A DNA stretch of 64,000 nucleotides from Mesotaenium endlicherianum (taxonomy: Eukaryota; Streptophyta; Zygnematophyceae; Zygnematales; Mesotaeniaceae). Positions 41,349 to 52,955 of this stretch are shown piece by piece. The stretch's first letter is position 1; the number at the start of each line of letters is the position of its first letter. The stretch spans positions 442,829 through 506,828 of the forward strand of contig WELA01013572.1 in assembly GCA_009602735.1 (NCBI GenBank). The letters are read 5' to 3'. The notes beneath the pieces were generated by a model. It saw nothing but the letters and a program-made list of their open reading frames with translations. It searched no databases and was not told the DNA's origin. Position numbers and translations under genes: made by a program.

Positions 41349-42068
41349 TGTAATGAATCAGTATATCGGTTGACATAATATTCATTTAAATAATATAGTT
41401 AAATAAGTTCAGCCTGCTGAACTCTAGTTAATGATTAGTCTGCTGGACATTATATTTAATATCAGTTTAATGACTCGGCCCGAAGTAGCAGGCTGAGGTC
41501 ACCTTAAGTCAGCTTGCTGACACATTCTTTGACAGCCAGCTGACTTTTGTACTCGTAGCAGGGAACTGCCTCGATATGCATCTAAGTGTGGTATGCTAGA
41601 TGAATGGCCAGATGACATCCCTATGATGGATGGCGGTTCGGGATGATGGGAGATGGCGGTGGATTTGGTTAACCGAGGTCCTACCAACGTGGTTAACTCC
41701 CGGGTAGGCGGTGCCATCGCACTGACCGTTGAACAGTAAACTGATTCCATGTACATATGCTAGGCATTGCTCTCGAGTTCGGCATTCGAAAACGAGGCCA
41801 ACTCTCTTGTACAGCTTGCTGAGAGCGATCTGAATCCAAGGCGAGAAGCCATTGATACGCACTGTCTTCTAACCTTGCTTATGTATGAGTTTACTGATTT
41901 GCAATATTGATGCTAGTTTACTCGCATTTGACTTACGAGTATTATTCACTGCTAGTGTGTTGTCCTTTGCCGTTAAACCAGCAAACGGAAAATACCATAA
42001 AGATTACTTGCTGATATAAAGATCTTTATTAATTGTTAATTGCCTATTTGGTAAGTCGATTCATTTCA
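41349..42068 (+). repeat. 3' LTR of element III
   Basis: A 720-bp LTR, TGTAATGAATCAG to TTCATTTCA, preceded by the purine tract AAGTTGGAGGGAT. The next base (42069) resumes recombinase gene copy A. Confidence 0.9.
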
Positions 42069-44792
42069 GTGGCCCTCTCCATCACCCTCTTGCGTAACGT
42101 GGTCACCGTGCGCACGGCCGCCAGGGAGGGGGCCACCATCGGTCACGCGCTGCTAGGTACCGGCAGCCATCCTGTCGGTTAGAGATGGAGGTGGGCGTAT
42201 GCAGCGTGGGTGGGTTGACGGGGGGGCGCTCACTTGTTGGACACCTCGTTGCCCCGGGCCTGTGCCTTTGCGTCGCCGCTGTACTCGCACCTGTCTTTCC
42301 CCACCGGCCTGAACTTGTCATGGTAGTTATGGAGCGCCTCCTCCGCCTCGCTTAGGTCCTGCGGCATCTTGTTAAGCTTGGGATTAAATCTGGCCCTTAA
42401 GCACCTCGATGGCGTGGGGCAAGTGGTCTTCCCTGCCTGCACCGGCCAGCAAGGAGACCACGGGAGAAAAGAAGAGGACGTCGGTCAGCAGGTGCACGGC
42501 ACTCGAGAGACGCCATGAAGGGAAAGGTACAAAGTGGGCAAAGAGGGCGGGGTAGGGGAGGGGCGGAGCACTCACGCGCCTCCTTGGCGGCCACAACCCT
42601 GGCCCTGTCAATGTTCGTGCGTATGATGTCGCGATCGCGGTGATGTTGCTTGCGATCGCCCCGGGCCTCTTTTGACTGGTGGGCCATTTGATTGCAGGCC
42701 GTGCCCAACACGTGGGAACCTCTGGCCGCCAGATTGCGCACGATGCTCGCCGCGCGCACCCTCTCGCCGCCCATCTCCGCCAACACAAGGTGCCCCGCGG
42801 TGTGGTGCGCGAGCGTCAGCGCGTAGCGGCCGCCCTGCCCGGGGTCGTGGCGCAACGAGCGGGGCCCCTTGGCCTTGACGCGCTCCACCTCGCGCGAGTC
42901 AGCCTTCAGCTCGGCAGGTATCTCCAAGAACATGCCGCTCTCGCCGAAGCCTGGCACGAAAGTGCAGGTGAGGATGATGAGGGCGAGGAGGGAGGTAGAG
43001 GGCAAAAGAGAGCGCGCAAGGCGTGAAGCAAGCCTATCAAACGCAAGGGCAGCCGTCAGATCGAGGCACAGTGCATACTTTCAAAGAAAGCTCAAGCGCG
43101 CATTATGCACAGCGAGAGTCGGGCGCCTGGAGTTTGGCATTGTGCCACTCACCTTCAAGGTGATTGTGCATGCTCGGACGAGAGAGGTCAATTGCAGGCC
43201 CGAAGTAGCAAGCGAACATCGAGTTCGACATTTGGCTGCGCCACCCGCACCTGTTTGCCAGGTTGCGGATGATTGTGAACACATCCAAGTAGCCCTTTTG
43301 CTCGATGATGTAGATTGCCGCCTGCACGCAAAGTGCACATTGTGGGAGGGGGCGGGGGTGTCAAGAGTCCACTCACCAATTGGAAGTAGCGCGGAGCACG
43401 TTTGGCGGTTTAGCAGCGCAAAATCTGCGCAAAATCTGGAGCGCAGCGACGGAGAGAGATAGGGGGGAAGGGGTAGTTGGGCACCTACTCCACCGTACCC
43501 TTCCTAATGCTCTGGCCGGAAAGCTTGTTAGGGCAGATGCTGGCGTACTCCGCCATGGCCTTGATCTTGCGCGTGAGGGCGTACTCGCTCCATTGCGCGC
43601 AAGGGTAGCATGTGCGGGACGATCGTCAAGCGCGACGAGGGAAGGCAAGATGTGCCAGATGTGGATGGTGGGACAAGCGGCACAGGTGCGCGGACACTCA
43701 CCGCCTCGCACGTGTAGCCGTTGTCGCGCGTGGCCACCAGCACGGGGTCCTTGAGGCACTCGGGCCGGATCTTGTAGTTGTGGCGGGGCGCGTTGTCCCC
43801 CTGCGCGCACGCAACCACGAAGACGCCGTGCGCCTTGAGCATCACGACGAGCCAGCGGTGGAGGTTGAACGGCTCGTCCGTCCTGCCGAAGGCGGCATCT
43901 CGGCGGTTGTCCTCCTTCCAGGTGCTCTTGTGGGGGTCAATCTGCAGAGGGAGCACCACCACACGGGCGCGCAACAAGAAAATTGTCAGCAACAGGCGGG
44001 TGGGGGCCGGTGCGTCAAGTGACAAGTGCGGGCAGCGACAAGGAAAGAGGAGGCGGCGCAGGCGCCACGCACCTGCCATACGACCAGGCTGGCCTCGCCG
44101 CCGCCGTCGTCGCCGCCGTCGGAAAGGGACAAGATGCGCAAGTCTTCCAGGCGGATCTTGAGCAGGTCCCGCACGCGCGCGCCCGCCTCGTGGCCCATGA
44201 GAAGCATCAGCGCGTTGACGACGTCGCGCGGAATGTCCTCCCGCAGCGGCGCCAGCATGAGCTGCACGTCCCGCAGGATGAGGGCGCGGCGCCGGCGCAG
44301 GTGCTCAACGGGGTACAGCCGCTGGCACACGTTGCGCGCGGCGCGGGCCTGCTCTTTGAACTTGGCCATGGTCCCCTCCACGGAGGGGGGGTCCCGGCTC
44401 CGTAGCCATCAAAGGAAGGAGGTGTCCATGTGGACGAGCGTCTTGTGCGTGTAGCCGACCCCGCGCTTGCCGTCGCGCAGCCAGCGCAGGAAGACCGCAT
44501 ACGTCTCGCGGGAGATCAAGCCGGGAAAGTAGGCGGAGATCCAATCGTGGCGGCTCGGCGCCTCGTTGCCATCCTTGCCCTTGCCCTTGCCCTTGGCCTT
44601 GTCGTTGGCCTCCCCGGCCATCCGCTAGCCCATGAAGAAGACGACGAGGGCGACAAAGCACATATGCAACGTCTTCATGTAGTGGCTAAAGGAGCGGCGC
44701 TTGCCGAGACGCTACTCCTCCTCGGCGGCCACGACGGCAGCGTCGGCATCGGCCTCGGGGTCCTTGAAGTGGCCGCCCTTGCGCTTGCCCAT
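42069..44792 (-). pseudogene. recombinase copy A, 5' half with first YR domain
   Basis: Minus-strand exons: 44073-44792 (starts ATG, MGKRKGGHFKDPEAD), 43702-43941, 43485-43592, 43153-43321, 42576-42950, 42234-42436, and the start of the next exon, cut by the LTR at 42069. The first exon has the core-binding region and box A (HEAGARVRDLLKIRLEDL); the third has box B (LSGQSIRKGTVE); the fourth has the C-terminal motif (NRCGWRSQMSNSMFACYFGP) with a likely catalytic Tyr in CYFGP. This is the only copy in the window that shows the Tyr exon. It is dead as read: about three in-frame stops in exon 1, a lost acceptor before exon 3, a stop at the end of exon 3, and a one-base insertion in exon 42234-42436. 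Confidence 0.7.
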
Positions 44793-46890
44793 CGTTCTCG
44801 TCACACACGTACAATGGACAAAGCGATGCATGTTTGAGCATACATGAGTGAGAGATGGGCAAGCCCCGTGGTTTCGCTCAACAATGAGTCCAGCAGCAGC
44901 GTAGGTCCTACCTAGCTTGTGAAGCGCACGCAGAGCCAAGCGCTGTCACAGTCGCGTCACTGCCCCTCATGAAACGGATATGTTGCAGCTCTATGATGGA
45001 TCTGGAGCCACCAACGAGCTGCCTGGTGTCAGAAAGATGCTTGAAGTGAAAAATGCTGTTGAGACTACTAGGGGGTGAGGGGGGGGAGCAACAAACAGGG
45101 CAGCTGCTATTCCCCCTTGCTGAGGCGGCCAAATTGCTTGAAGTAAGTGGATGTGCTAAGAGTCAAAGTGCAAGCTGGCCTAAACTTAGAAGAGAATGCA
45201 CCGTGGTGTTGGGAGCAGTGAAACTGGACATAGGGAGATTGTGCAGCGTTGAGCGCCCGCAAGAGGACGAGCCTTGAGGAGGAGGGTAGGCTGCTGTTGT
45301 GTGAGACCTGCGCACATGCATGGAAGTTAGTTTGTCACTGCATCAACAATTTTGCGTTCAGATAAACATCGACGCGCCGCGTATATCTCATATAGCATAC
45401 CTGCTATTACTATATTGGAACGGATTCTTGGTTCACATGTTTAAGATCAAGGGGGCATAAACAAGAGGGGCATCAACTTGCACGCCGTCGTTTAGATAAT
45501 CCGCCTGTCTGATGGACGTTCTGTGATACCAAGCTGAGCAGGAGCTTCTGTGCAACGTGTGAGTGCAAGGGTGGGTTGCAAATGCTTTCCTGCTACTTCT
45601 TCTTGTACACACCCGACGTGTTAACCTCCCAAGCGTAATTAACTCAATGTGCTCTCCCAATCTCTGGCGTGCGTGCACATCCGCTGCAGCAACATCAAAA
45701 GCAATCACAATGGTAAACACAAAAAGACCACGCCAATGGGGCGTGCAGCCCTTCAGCCACAACCTGTCACTTATTAATACACGGTAGTGCAGTCGAGATC
45801 CATGCTGCTATGGTGTATATTAAGCGCACATATTGCACACACCCACATAGTATATGCGCCCCTGAGATTGTGCATGGCCTGGCATAGACACTTGCTGGCA
45901 CTTTCTTGACAGCAGCAGCAGTGCAACGCTTCATGTAAGTAGTGGGGAGCACAGCTAGTTCAAAGTTCCAAGAAGCTGTAGACAAGGCAGTAGCACCCCA
46001 CGGCACACTACTTGAGGTTCACACTTCAAAAGAAAGGGCCTGGCTATTGTGAGAAAGAAGAGGAACACTTGGGAAGAATGCGAAGCCGCACTTGCTTGAG
46101 AGTCAGATGGCCTACCTGTGGTGAATGTAGGGGATAATTATGGGCAGCTGCGCAATGTTCAGAATTCCCCGTGAGGTGCATTGTAACAACAAGCTTCTGA
46201 GCAAAGCTTCAGCGCAAAGACCTGAGTGCAAAGTTGGGCTGCAATCAGGCTCGCTGCTCCTAGATATCAGATATTATGCTTGCAAATGTCTGATTGGCAA
46301 ACATCCAGTTTGAAGGGGGCTGCTTCTGTTATACGTAGCTAGCTGGATCAAATGAGAGGGACGTGACCTGACCACTTGCCTGGTCCCTTCTCTTCCTTCT
46401 AGAAAGGAGGCGCCATATCTAGGCCCTGCCTAGCCGCCTCTGCCAGCCTGTCTTCATCACCCTACCCCGGATCCGATACTGCTGTTGCTGCCTCTCGAGA
46501 GTGCCGGCGCTGTCTTTTTGTCCACAATGTGACATCGCTCTCTCTCGCCACCCGTCCCCTCTTTCATCAGCAAGCAGCCAGCAGCATATATATGTGCAGG
46601 AGCATGGAAGAGGAATGATTCTAATTTGACTGAAATCTGCAACGGCGTCGTGGCAACGACTAATGAGATACGCATTGCACACCCGCTCGTAAGAGACGGA
46701 TACTCTAATTTCCGTGTGAGTCTACATTTGTTTAAGTCGAGACGTTACTAACTTAAGCCGAGTGGACGTCGAGCTTGCTCACGCCGGCCTTGAAAAGATG
46801 TTTAAGTTGGCAAGCAGGAGCCAAAAGTGTGTGTGTGTGTGTGGCATGCATGCATGCATGCGAGATTAACCAAAACAAAAATAAAATGAG
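44793..46890. repeat. upstream flank of copy A
   Basis: Homologous in two blocks to the flank of copy B. 45540-45960 matches about 55740-56050 (shared AAAAAGACCACGCCA and GGCCTGGCATAGACACTT). 46330-46890 matches 56200-56765 and 14810-15350. It ends at GCATGCATGCATGC plus an A-rich run (46846-46890) that directly abuts the truncated 3' end of copy B. A promoter for copy A should lie here, but I could not define one. Confidence 0.6.
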
Positions 46891-46904
46891 AGGATTTGGC
46901 TACC

Positions 46905-49900
46905 AGAACCTCCCTAGTCCTGTCCAGCCCGAGGATCACCCTCCGCCACAACAGAGTCCTGGGGCATTCTTGCTCCTTGGCCTCCTGGGGCATTCCTGCA
47001 TCGTCCTCCTCCTCCTCCAGTTTGTCCTTGGGGAGCAGGTCAGCCACGCATGTTGGTGTTGCCTGAGGGACACCCTTTGGCAGGCTGGCCAAAGCGGCCG
47101 CACTCGCAACCCCCTCCAGGACAAGCCGCCTGTAGTCGTACAGGCCGAGCTTGCACTGGCCCACCCCTGACGTGTCCAGCCCCAGCATGTCCGCGTTGAG
47201 GAGACGCTGCCGCGCGGACCACTTGACTGCCCGGAGCCTGCCGCCCAAATGACCCCACGAGACAAAAACAGGAGAAGAGCGTGGGCAAGGGGCCTGGAAA
47301 GAAGCGGTGCACACGCATTGTCCAAGTCCGACCTGCCAGCTCACATGCAGAAACACTAAACAAGCAGCAGGCGGGCACCAGCCGGCTAGCCCACATGCGC
47401 AGACAGGCCAGCAGGAAGCAGTTTTGAGCAGCCCCAAAGGCAGGTACTTGTTTGTGTCTAGCCCTCGCTCTGACCTAAGCAAGCAGCAACCTGCCAGCCT
47501 TGACGCGCTTACGCACTCACTCAGCTCGGCCAGCTCGCCCTCTCTCTCACACGAGGAAGCAGCAGACAGGCAGCAACCTGCCAGCCTTGACGCGCGTGCA
47601 CTCTCCAAGTCCAACCTGCTAGCCCACACGCGCGCACACACCAAGCGAGACAGTGATTCTGTGGCTTGGTTTACGTTACGGGCAGATTGTGCAAGGGTAC
47701 TTACTTCTTCTCGATGGCAGCAGCCTCACTCTCCTTGCTGGCCATGCGCTCGTCCTTGCCCCCATCCTTCTCCTCCACCTGCGGCTTGCTGCCTGGGGCG
47801 TCCACCGATGCGTCGGTCGCCACCCCCTCGATGCCCCCGCCTTCAACTTCCCTGCGTGACTCCGCGTCAGCCCTGATGCGCTCGAGCTCCCTCTCTAACG
47901 CCATGTAGCGATCAACGAGGTCAGGTGCGAAGATGAATGCCGCAACGTCGCTCACGCGCCCCGCGAGCTTCCTCCTCTCCGCCTGCAACAAGCGCACCAA
48001 CCACCCGTCCCACAAGCACCATAATAACGACACAAACATCAAGCAGGGTCATAAACGGATTAAGGTTAGGCTTTAAGTTTTGAGCGAGATGGCACGGCCT
48101 GCCTCAACGATGAGCATATGCGGGAAAGAGCAATTACAACCAAGATGCCATGCGCGCCCACGCACCTCGCAGATCTTCGCACGCTCCTTGGCAAGCTTCT
48201 TTGTTGCCTGCTGCAAGGCGTCGCCTCGTCGGTGAGTGTACTCGACGTGTTTTTCCTCCCCAGGGCCGCTCCTATGAAGCGCTTCGAGCGTCCGCTTGAG
48301 CTTCTCGATGTCGTCCTCCAGCTTCAGGGCGTCCACCTCGGCTTGCAAGTCCGCCAGCTGCTCCCTGGCCTGCTCTTTGACCACGTGGAGGGACCCGCGC
48401 TTCGTGACACCCGTGCCAGGATGCACCTTAGGCTCGGGGGGGCGCCCGTCCTCGTCGTTGGACTCAGCCTGGACCTGGCCCACGACCTCGGCATCCTGCC
48501 CATGCCCCTTCTTCCCCTGCCCCTTCCGCTGCCGCTCCAGGTGCTCACGCTTGAGCCTGGCAAAAGTGCCCTGGGTGAGCATAGTCACCAGGACGTCGAG
48601 CGATGTGCCCTTGTCGACGTTTCTCCTGATGCACATGGCAGGCTGCGCGTACGGCTTCAACCCGGCAGCGCTCTGCGTCTTCCCGAGGGTGTGGCACACT
48701 CGCGCAAATGCGTCCAGCGTCAGCAAGCCGTCGTTCATCCTGCCCGCGTGAAGCATCTGCATGAGGCACCGGCCGCTCCGAAGGCTCTGAGCCGTGTAGG
48801 CGGCCACAACGTATGGCGGGAGGCCAGCATACTCCATCTGGCAGCGAAGCCAGTAGCGTGCGAGGCCCCCGGAGAGTTGCAACAAAGGGATGCACACGAG
48901 GACAAAGCGCACGTCAGGTACGTGCCCAAATAAAATTTGCATGTACACACGGGACAGAGTCACACTCCATAGGTTGCTTGAAGGAGCGATAAAAACAGGT
49001 CAATGGTGCCTAGAGTAACATACCGCCACGAGGGGGTCCGGGTCCTCGTCCTCGACAAGCGGAAACAGGAAGTAGTGGAGCTTGTCCGCGCGGATCTTGA
49101 AGTCCATCTCTCGGATGGCAGTTTCAAGAGAGCCGTCGCCCGCTGCCCACGCCTTGGAAAAAGACACAAAGGCCACCAGGGTGCGCACGGGGCAGTACCT
49201 GCACGCAAGTGGCCAGCGGAGCAGCAAGGTGGTTAGATGGCAGGCTGGCAGCTGCTGCCTCTGGGGGACAAAAGAGCGCAGCTGGCTCATGCGTGTACGT
49301 ACCGACGGTCCTCTAGATACTCCTCGACGCGCGCCGTGCGCCGGCCTGCACGGCGTGTCCTGCCGTGCCGTCGAGCCTTCTTGTCGGTCACTGTCAGGAT
49401 GGCCTCGAGATGGAAGGACCCGTCGTCGACTGCCACGTAGGGGCGGAACTCGACGTCCCGCAGCCGGAGGAGCTCCACCGAGTTAGGCCAAAGCGCGGCG
49501 CACACGGAGAGCTCCAGCAACATCTTCATCACCAGGCCCCGGAGCAGGCTGGTGTCGACGCTATCGACGACCATCTTGTACACGTCCATGGTCATGGCCA
49601 GCTTCCGCTTGGGCCTCTCCGTGCCTCTGGTGCTGCCAGCCAAGTCAATCAAGCGCTGACACAGTATGAGTGTTCGTGTTAGGCTGCAAGAACTGCAAAG
49701 CTCCACAGAGGGGGGCTGCCGGCAAGGGACGAAAGGAGGAGAAACGTGGGGACGTTGGAGCAAGCAGTTACCGCATGATGAAGTCCAGCTGCTCCTTGAA
49801 CATCTTGTTGAAATCTTCCATAGAACCCTCCAGGTACGCGCCCTTCTCTCGCTTCTCGCCCAAAGAGATGTAGGCCCGCGCATTGTATGCATATTTAATA

Positions 49901-50384
49901 GTCGTCTCCCACGTGTAACCGTTGCCCCCCCCCCCAAGGGAGAGCATCCACAGCTTGAAGGTCTCCTGGTCCATGGGCAAGGGGCCTCGGTCGATGACCT
50001 CCTTTGGCCACTTCTTCTCTTTGGCCCTCTTCGCCCAGAAGTCGGCCACCATCTGGAAAGAGGCTGCGACGGCCACCGCCCTCTTGAGAGCAGCTTCCTC
50101 CGTGAGCTGCAGCGTCTCCGTGCAAAAAATCTGCACGATCTTCTCCCGCTTCTCGGCGGGGAGATTTTCGAGCGCCTTCAGAGCCACCACCGGCTTGATG
50201 AGCTTGGCGTCGCGGTTGGCCCCGCGCACCAGCGCCTCGGCCGCGAACTCGAGGCACTCGCCGAGCGTGCTGTCGGGAGAAGCGTAAGGGGTGGAGGACC
50301 AGGAGGCCATGATCGCCATAAGGAGCTTGTCGTCGCGCGCGGTCCAGTCGCGCATGACGTTGTCAGCATCCCCCAGAGAGTGCG
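46905..50384 (-). pseudogene. recombinase copy B, second YR domain, 3'-truncated
   Basis: Minus-strand exons: 49772-50384, 49313-49632, 49024-49198, 48166-48876, 47705-47982, and 47237 down to about 46905. They encode an N-terminal helical region (MRDWTARDDKLL..., KEVIDRGPLPMDQETFKLWM), box A region (MLLELSVCAALWPNSVELL), the YCPVRTLVAF motif, box B (AYTAQSLRSGRCLMQMLHAG), a Tyr candidate (TQSAAGLKPYAQPAM) and a C-terminal coiled-coil tail. Relative to copy C, the box-A Arg is Trp, the acceptor before 48876 is AA instead of AG, and the last 120 or so residues are missing because homology stops at about 46905. A recent but non-functional copy is the likely reading. Confidence 0.7.
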
Positions 50385-50559
50385 CTGCCACAGCACGTGC
50401 GCGCAAAAACTGAGTGAGGAAGGAAAGCGGTAGAACGGGCGAAGTCTTTGTGGGGAAGGGGCGTGACAAAGACGAACGTAGACCTGCAGCATCGACGACG
50501 TCCCACAAGTTAAAAGGCATTGCACACACGCAGAGTAAGAGGCCGTGCACGAAACTCAC

Positions 50560-52861
50560 TCTTCGAGGGGTTGGTCGTAGCGGGTTCGCTGGGGGGCTGC
50601 GTCGCTGGTGTCACCGGCGCGGGAGCAGCAGCCGACAATGGGGCCGGGGTGGCGTAGGTCACGGCGCTGCCGCTCGCAGGCGGGGGCGACGTGGCCACAT
50701 CGTCGGCGTACAGGCGGCGCCCTTTGATCCCCCTGGGCGGCTGCATCTGCGGGGGGGAGGGGGCCTGCACACCCGCACTGACGCCGTTGCCGAAGGGCGA
50801 GCCGGCGGACTCTGGCTGTGCGGCGTCGGAGGCGTGCCGGAATGACCTCTTCCCGGGCGGCAGGACGAGGGAGGGAGAGCCCGCGCCGCCGCCGTCCAGT
50901 GTTGCACGCAGGCGTGCCACGTGTCAGTGACGTGTTAACGTGGCAGCTTTGCCGAGTGATGCAGCAGCAGCGCCGAGCCTGTCAATGCGAGGCGGCAGGT
51001 TACCACGTGCAGCGGCCTGATGCGAGGAGGCGTCTACCCCCTCAGGTGCAAGTGCCAGATAGGCCAATCAGGGAGGCTCACGCTTGGTCGGCGTGCGCGT
51101 GCCCGGCGAGGTCTGTCCGGCATCGGATGGCAGGCTGCGCGAGGGGGAGGGAGTGGACGCCGTGGCTGACGTGGTGACCGAGCTCGAGCCGGGGGAGCTG
51201 GCGGTGCCTGCAGTGGCCCCACCCAGACAAAGTGGCGAGGTCAGGGAGGGGGGGAGCACAACAAACTATCAGCTCCCGCGTGCAAGGGAGAGGGGACAGG
51301 GAAGAGATTTTAGCTAGGCAGAGCGCAGCACACTCACCGTCGGAGCTGGATGAGCCGGCGTGGCGCCGCCCATTGCCCCTCTTGCCCTTGCTCTTGTGCT
51401 TGGTCCAGCTCTTGCTCTTTCCCCTACCCTTGCCCTTGCCCTTGCCCCTCTTCTTCTTCCGCTTGGGCGAGGGTCCCGCCTTGGTGGGTGCACCCGGCGC
51501 CCCTGCCGCTGCTCCTCCAAGATCAAGCAAACACACGCACATTTGCACATGCTTGGAGAGAGGGTGAGCACAGTGCGGGGCTTCGAGGAGCCGCATGAGC
51601 GACAAGCCAAGGGCCACATGTCCCAAGATAAACACGGAGATAGTGCGTGTTAAGCTGGCTGTCGTGGACGAAGTAAGGGCGGTGAAGGACGAGTCTCACC
51701 TCGCTTGCCGCCCGTGCCCTTGGGCGGGGGCGAGGGCCACGCCTCGGGCTCCGCTTCCGCCACGCTCGCGGCTGCGCAGCGCGGAGAGAGAGGCAAGAGG
51801 CGAGCACTTCATGTAAGACAGCACCACTGGCAGGCGCCAGTACCACATGCGGCGGCCCGATCTGGGCCGAGACAATTTTGAGGGATGTGGGGGACATGGT
51901 GCCACAAGCAGCAGCCAGGGTGCATGATGGGGGGCGGGCGTACCTGGTGGGGACGAGTCGGCGGCAGGCGCGACGAGGGGGGCGGGATAGGCAGGTTTGA
52001 CGGCCAGGAGGTCTGGCGCTCGCTCAGTTGCCTGGCCCTGGGCCCGGGCCTGGGCCGCCTTGTTGCGCTGGGGCTCGCCTCTCTTCGAATAGGTGCCATT
52101 CAGCATGTTGACGGCCCTCCGGACCTGATTCCTCAGGTTCGTGGAGAATCTGCGCACACACAGCTCCGACGAGGTGCGGAGCGAGTGGCGAGTGGGACGT
52201 GTGGCAGCGGCGCACGGCGGCGACGGAGAGCAGAGCAAAGGCGCCTATCCTCGACGCGGGGCGCTGCAGGAAGGGTCGCAGGAGGTCTGGCGAGCGTACC
52301 CGTTGCTGATCCTCTTTCGCGCGGCCACGGCCTGGTCCCTCTCCTTGCCGGTCACTGCCGGGTCACTGAGCTTGGCGTCGAGATCGTCGCGCTTCTGCCT
52401 GTTTTTCTCGAGGTTGGCGATCGACGTGTTGAGCTCTTCCAGCAGCTCGGAGTCCCCCCTCCCCGTCGCGTACTCCCTCATGACGCGCTGCGCATCTTCC
52501 CAGCTCATCGCGAGCTCCGCTGCACATCCGGCCAGAAGACAGACCTCCCCCCCCCGGCACGGCAGTGCAAAGTGAGCTGGCATCACATTCCCATTGCCTG
52601 CCGTGTTGTGCGCAGGAAGTGGCAGAGGTTAGGAAGGGCGGCACTGCGCCGACTCACCGTGATAGCGCCCGGGCCTGCCCTTCGTGCGCCTGGCGACGGC
52701 CTCCTGCATAGTCCTGACCTCCCGCCCCACCATGGTGGGCGTCTCCTCCAGGGACCCCCCGCCCGCCTCCTCGGGATGATCTTCGAAGCGTGTGGCCCTC
52801 TGCATCACCCTCCTGCGCAATGCGGTCACCCTGCGCACGGCAGCCAGGGAGCGGGCCACAA
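50560..52861 (-). pseudogene. recombinase copy B, linker exons
   Basis: Minus-strand exons in order: about 52667-52861, 52300-52519, 51944-52149, 51700-51771, 51338-51508, 51082-51207 and 50560-50901. They encode a coiled-coil-like segment (ELLEELNTSIANLEKNRQKR), FSTNLRNQVRRAVNMLNGTY, a Lys/Gly-rich basic block (KRKKKRGKGKGKGRGKSKSW) likely to act as nuclear localisation or DNA contact, a Ser/Thr/Pro stretch, and a Pro/Ala-rich exon. Phases close across every junction from 52300 to 50384. The acceptor of 50560-50901 is CAA in B but CAG in A and C. The junction between 52956 and 52861 does not close in phase as I place it. Confidence 0.6.
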
Positions 52862-52955
52862 CTGGTCACGTGCTGCTACGCACCAGCAGCCAGCCGGTCT
52901 GTCAGACAAGGGGGAGCGCGCACACAGCGTGCGTGGGTTGTGGGGGGGCACTCAC

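Larger units (their letters stand above)
19117..42068. mobile_element. nest of three chromovirus elements inside recombinase copy A
   Basis: The block from 19117 (first base of an LTR of family II) to 42068 (last base of an LTR of family I/III) separates two parts of the same recombinase gene. It contains element II (minus), element I inside the left LTR of II, a solo LTR inside I, and element III (plus). By comparison with copy B (52419-52791), about 370 bp of the host gene were lost at the insertion site, so deletion accompanied the build-up. Confidence 0.8.
34078..42068 (+). mobile_element. element III: same family as element I, 5'-truncated
   Basis: Begins abruptly in the gag leader (CCCGTACCTATTCTGAAGCA, shared with element I at about 20.03 kb), so its 5' LTR and primer site are absent. 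Parts: gag about 34.1-35.4 kb with zinc knuckle [14 protein letters not shown], protease ([10 protein letters not shown]) near 35.75 kb, reverse transcriptase about 36.5-36.95 kb, RNase H near 37.3 kb, integrase about 37.9-38.6 kb, chromodomain start at about 39.05 kb running into an assembly gap, accessory ORF 39599-41263, polypurine tract, and 3' LTR 41349-42068. Only about three breaks are seen apart from the truncation and the gap, so it is better preserved than element I. Confidence 0.9.

Noticed and set aside
19117-42068. One giant composite retroelement
   Set aside because: The three internal regions have different orientations, two LTR families and independent target duplications, so separate insertions explain the nest.
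46800-46860. CRISPR-like or telomeric repeat from the TGTG and GCATGC runs
   Set aside because: Simple dinucleotide and tetranucleotide runs with no spacers and no telomere motif; the context is eukaryotic.
49666-50433. Plus-strand ORFs opposite the second YR domain (also 61869-62525)
   Set aside because: They mirror the strongly conserved minus-strand exon and exist in both copies only because that exon is conserved.
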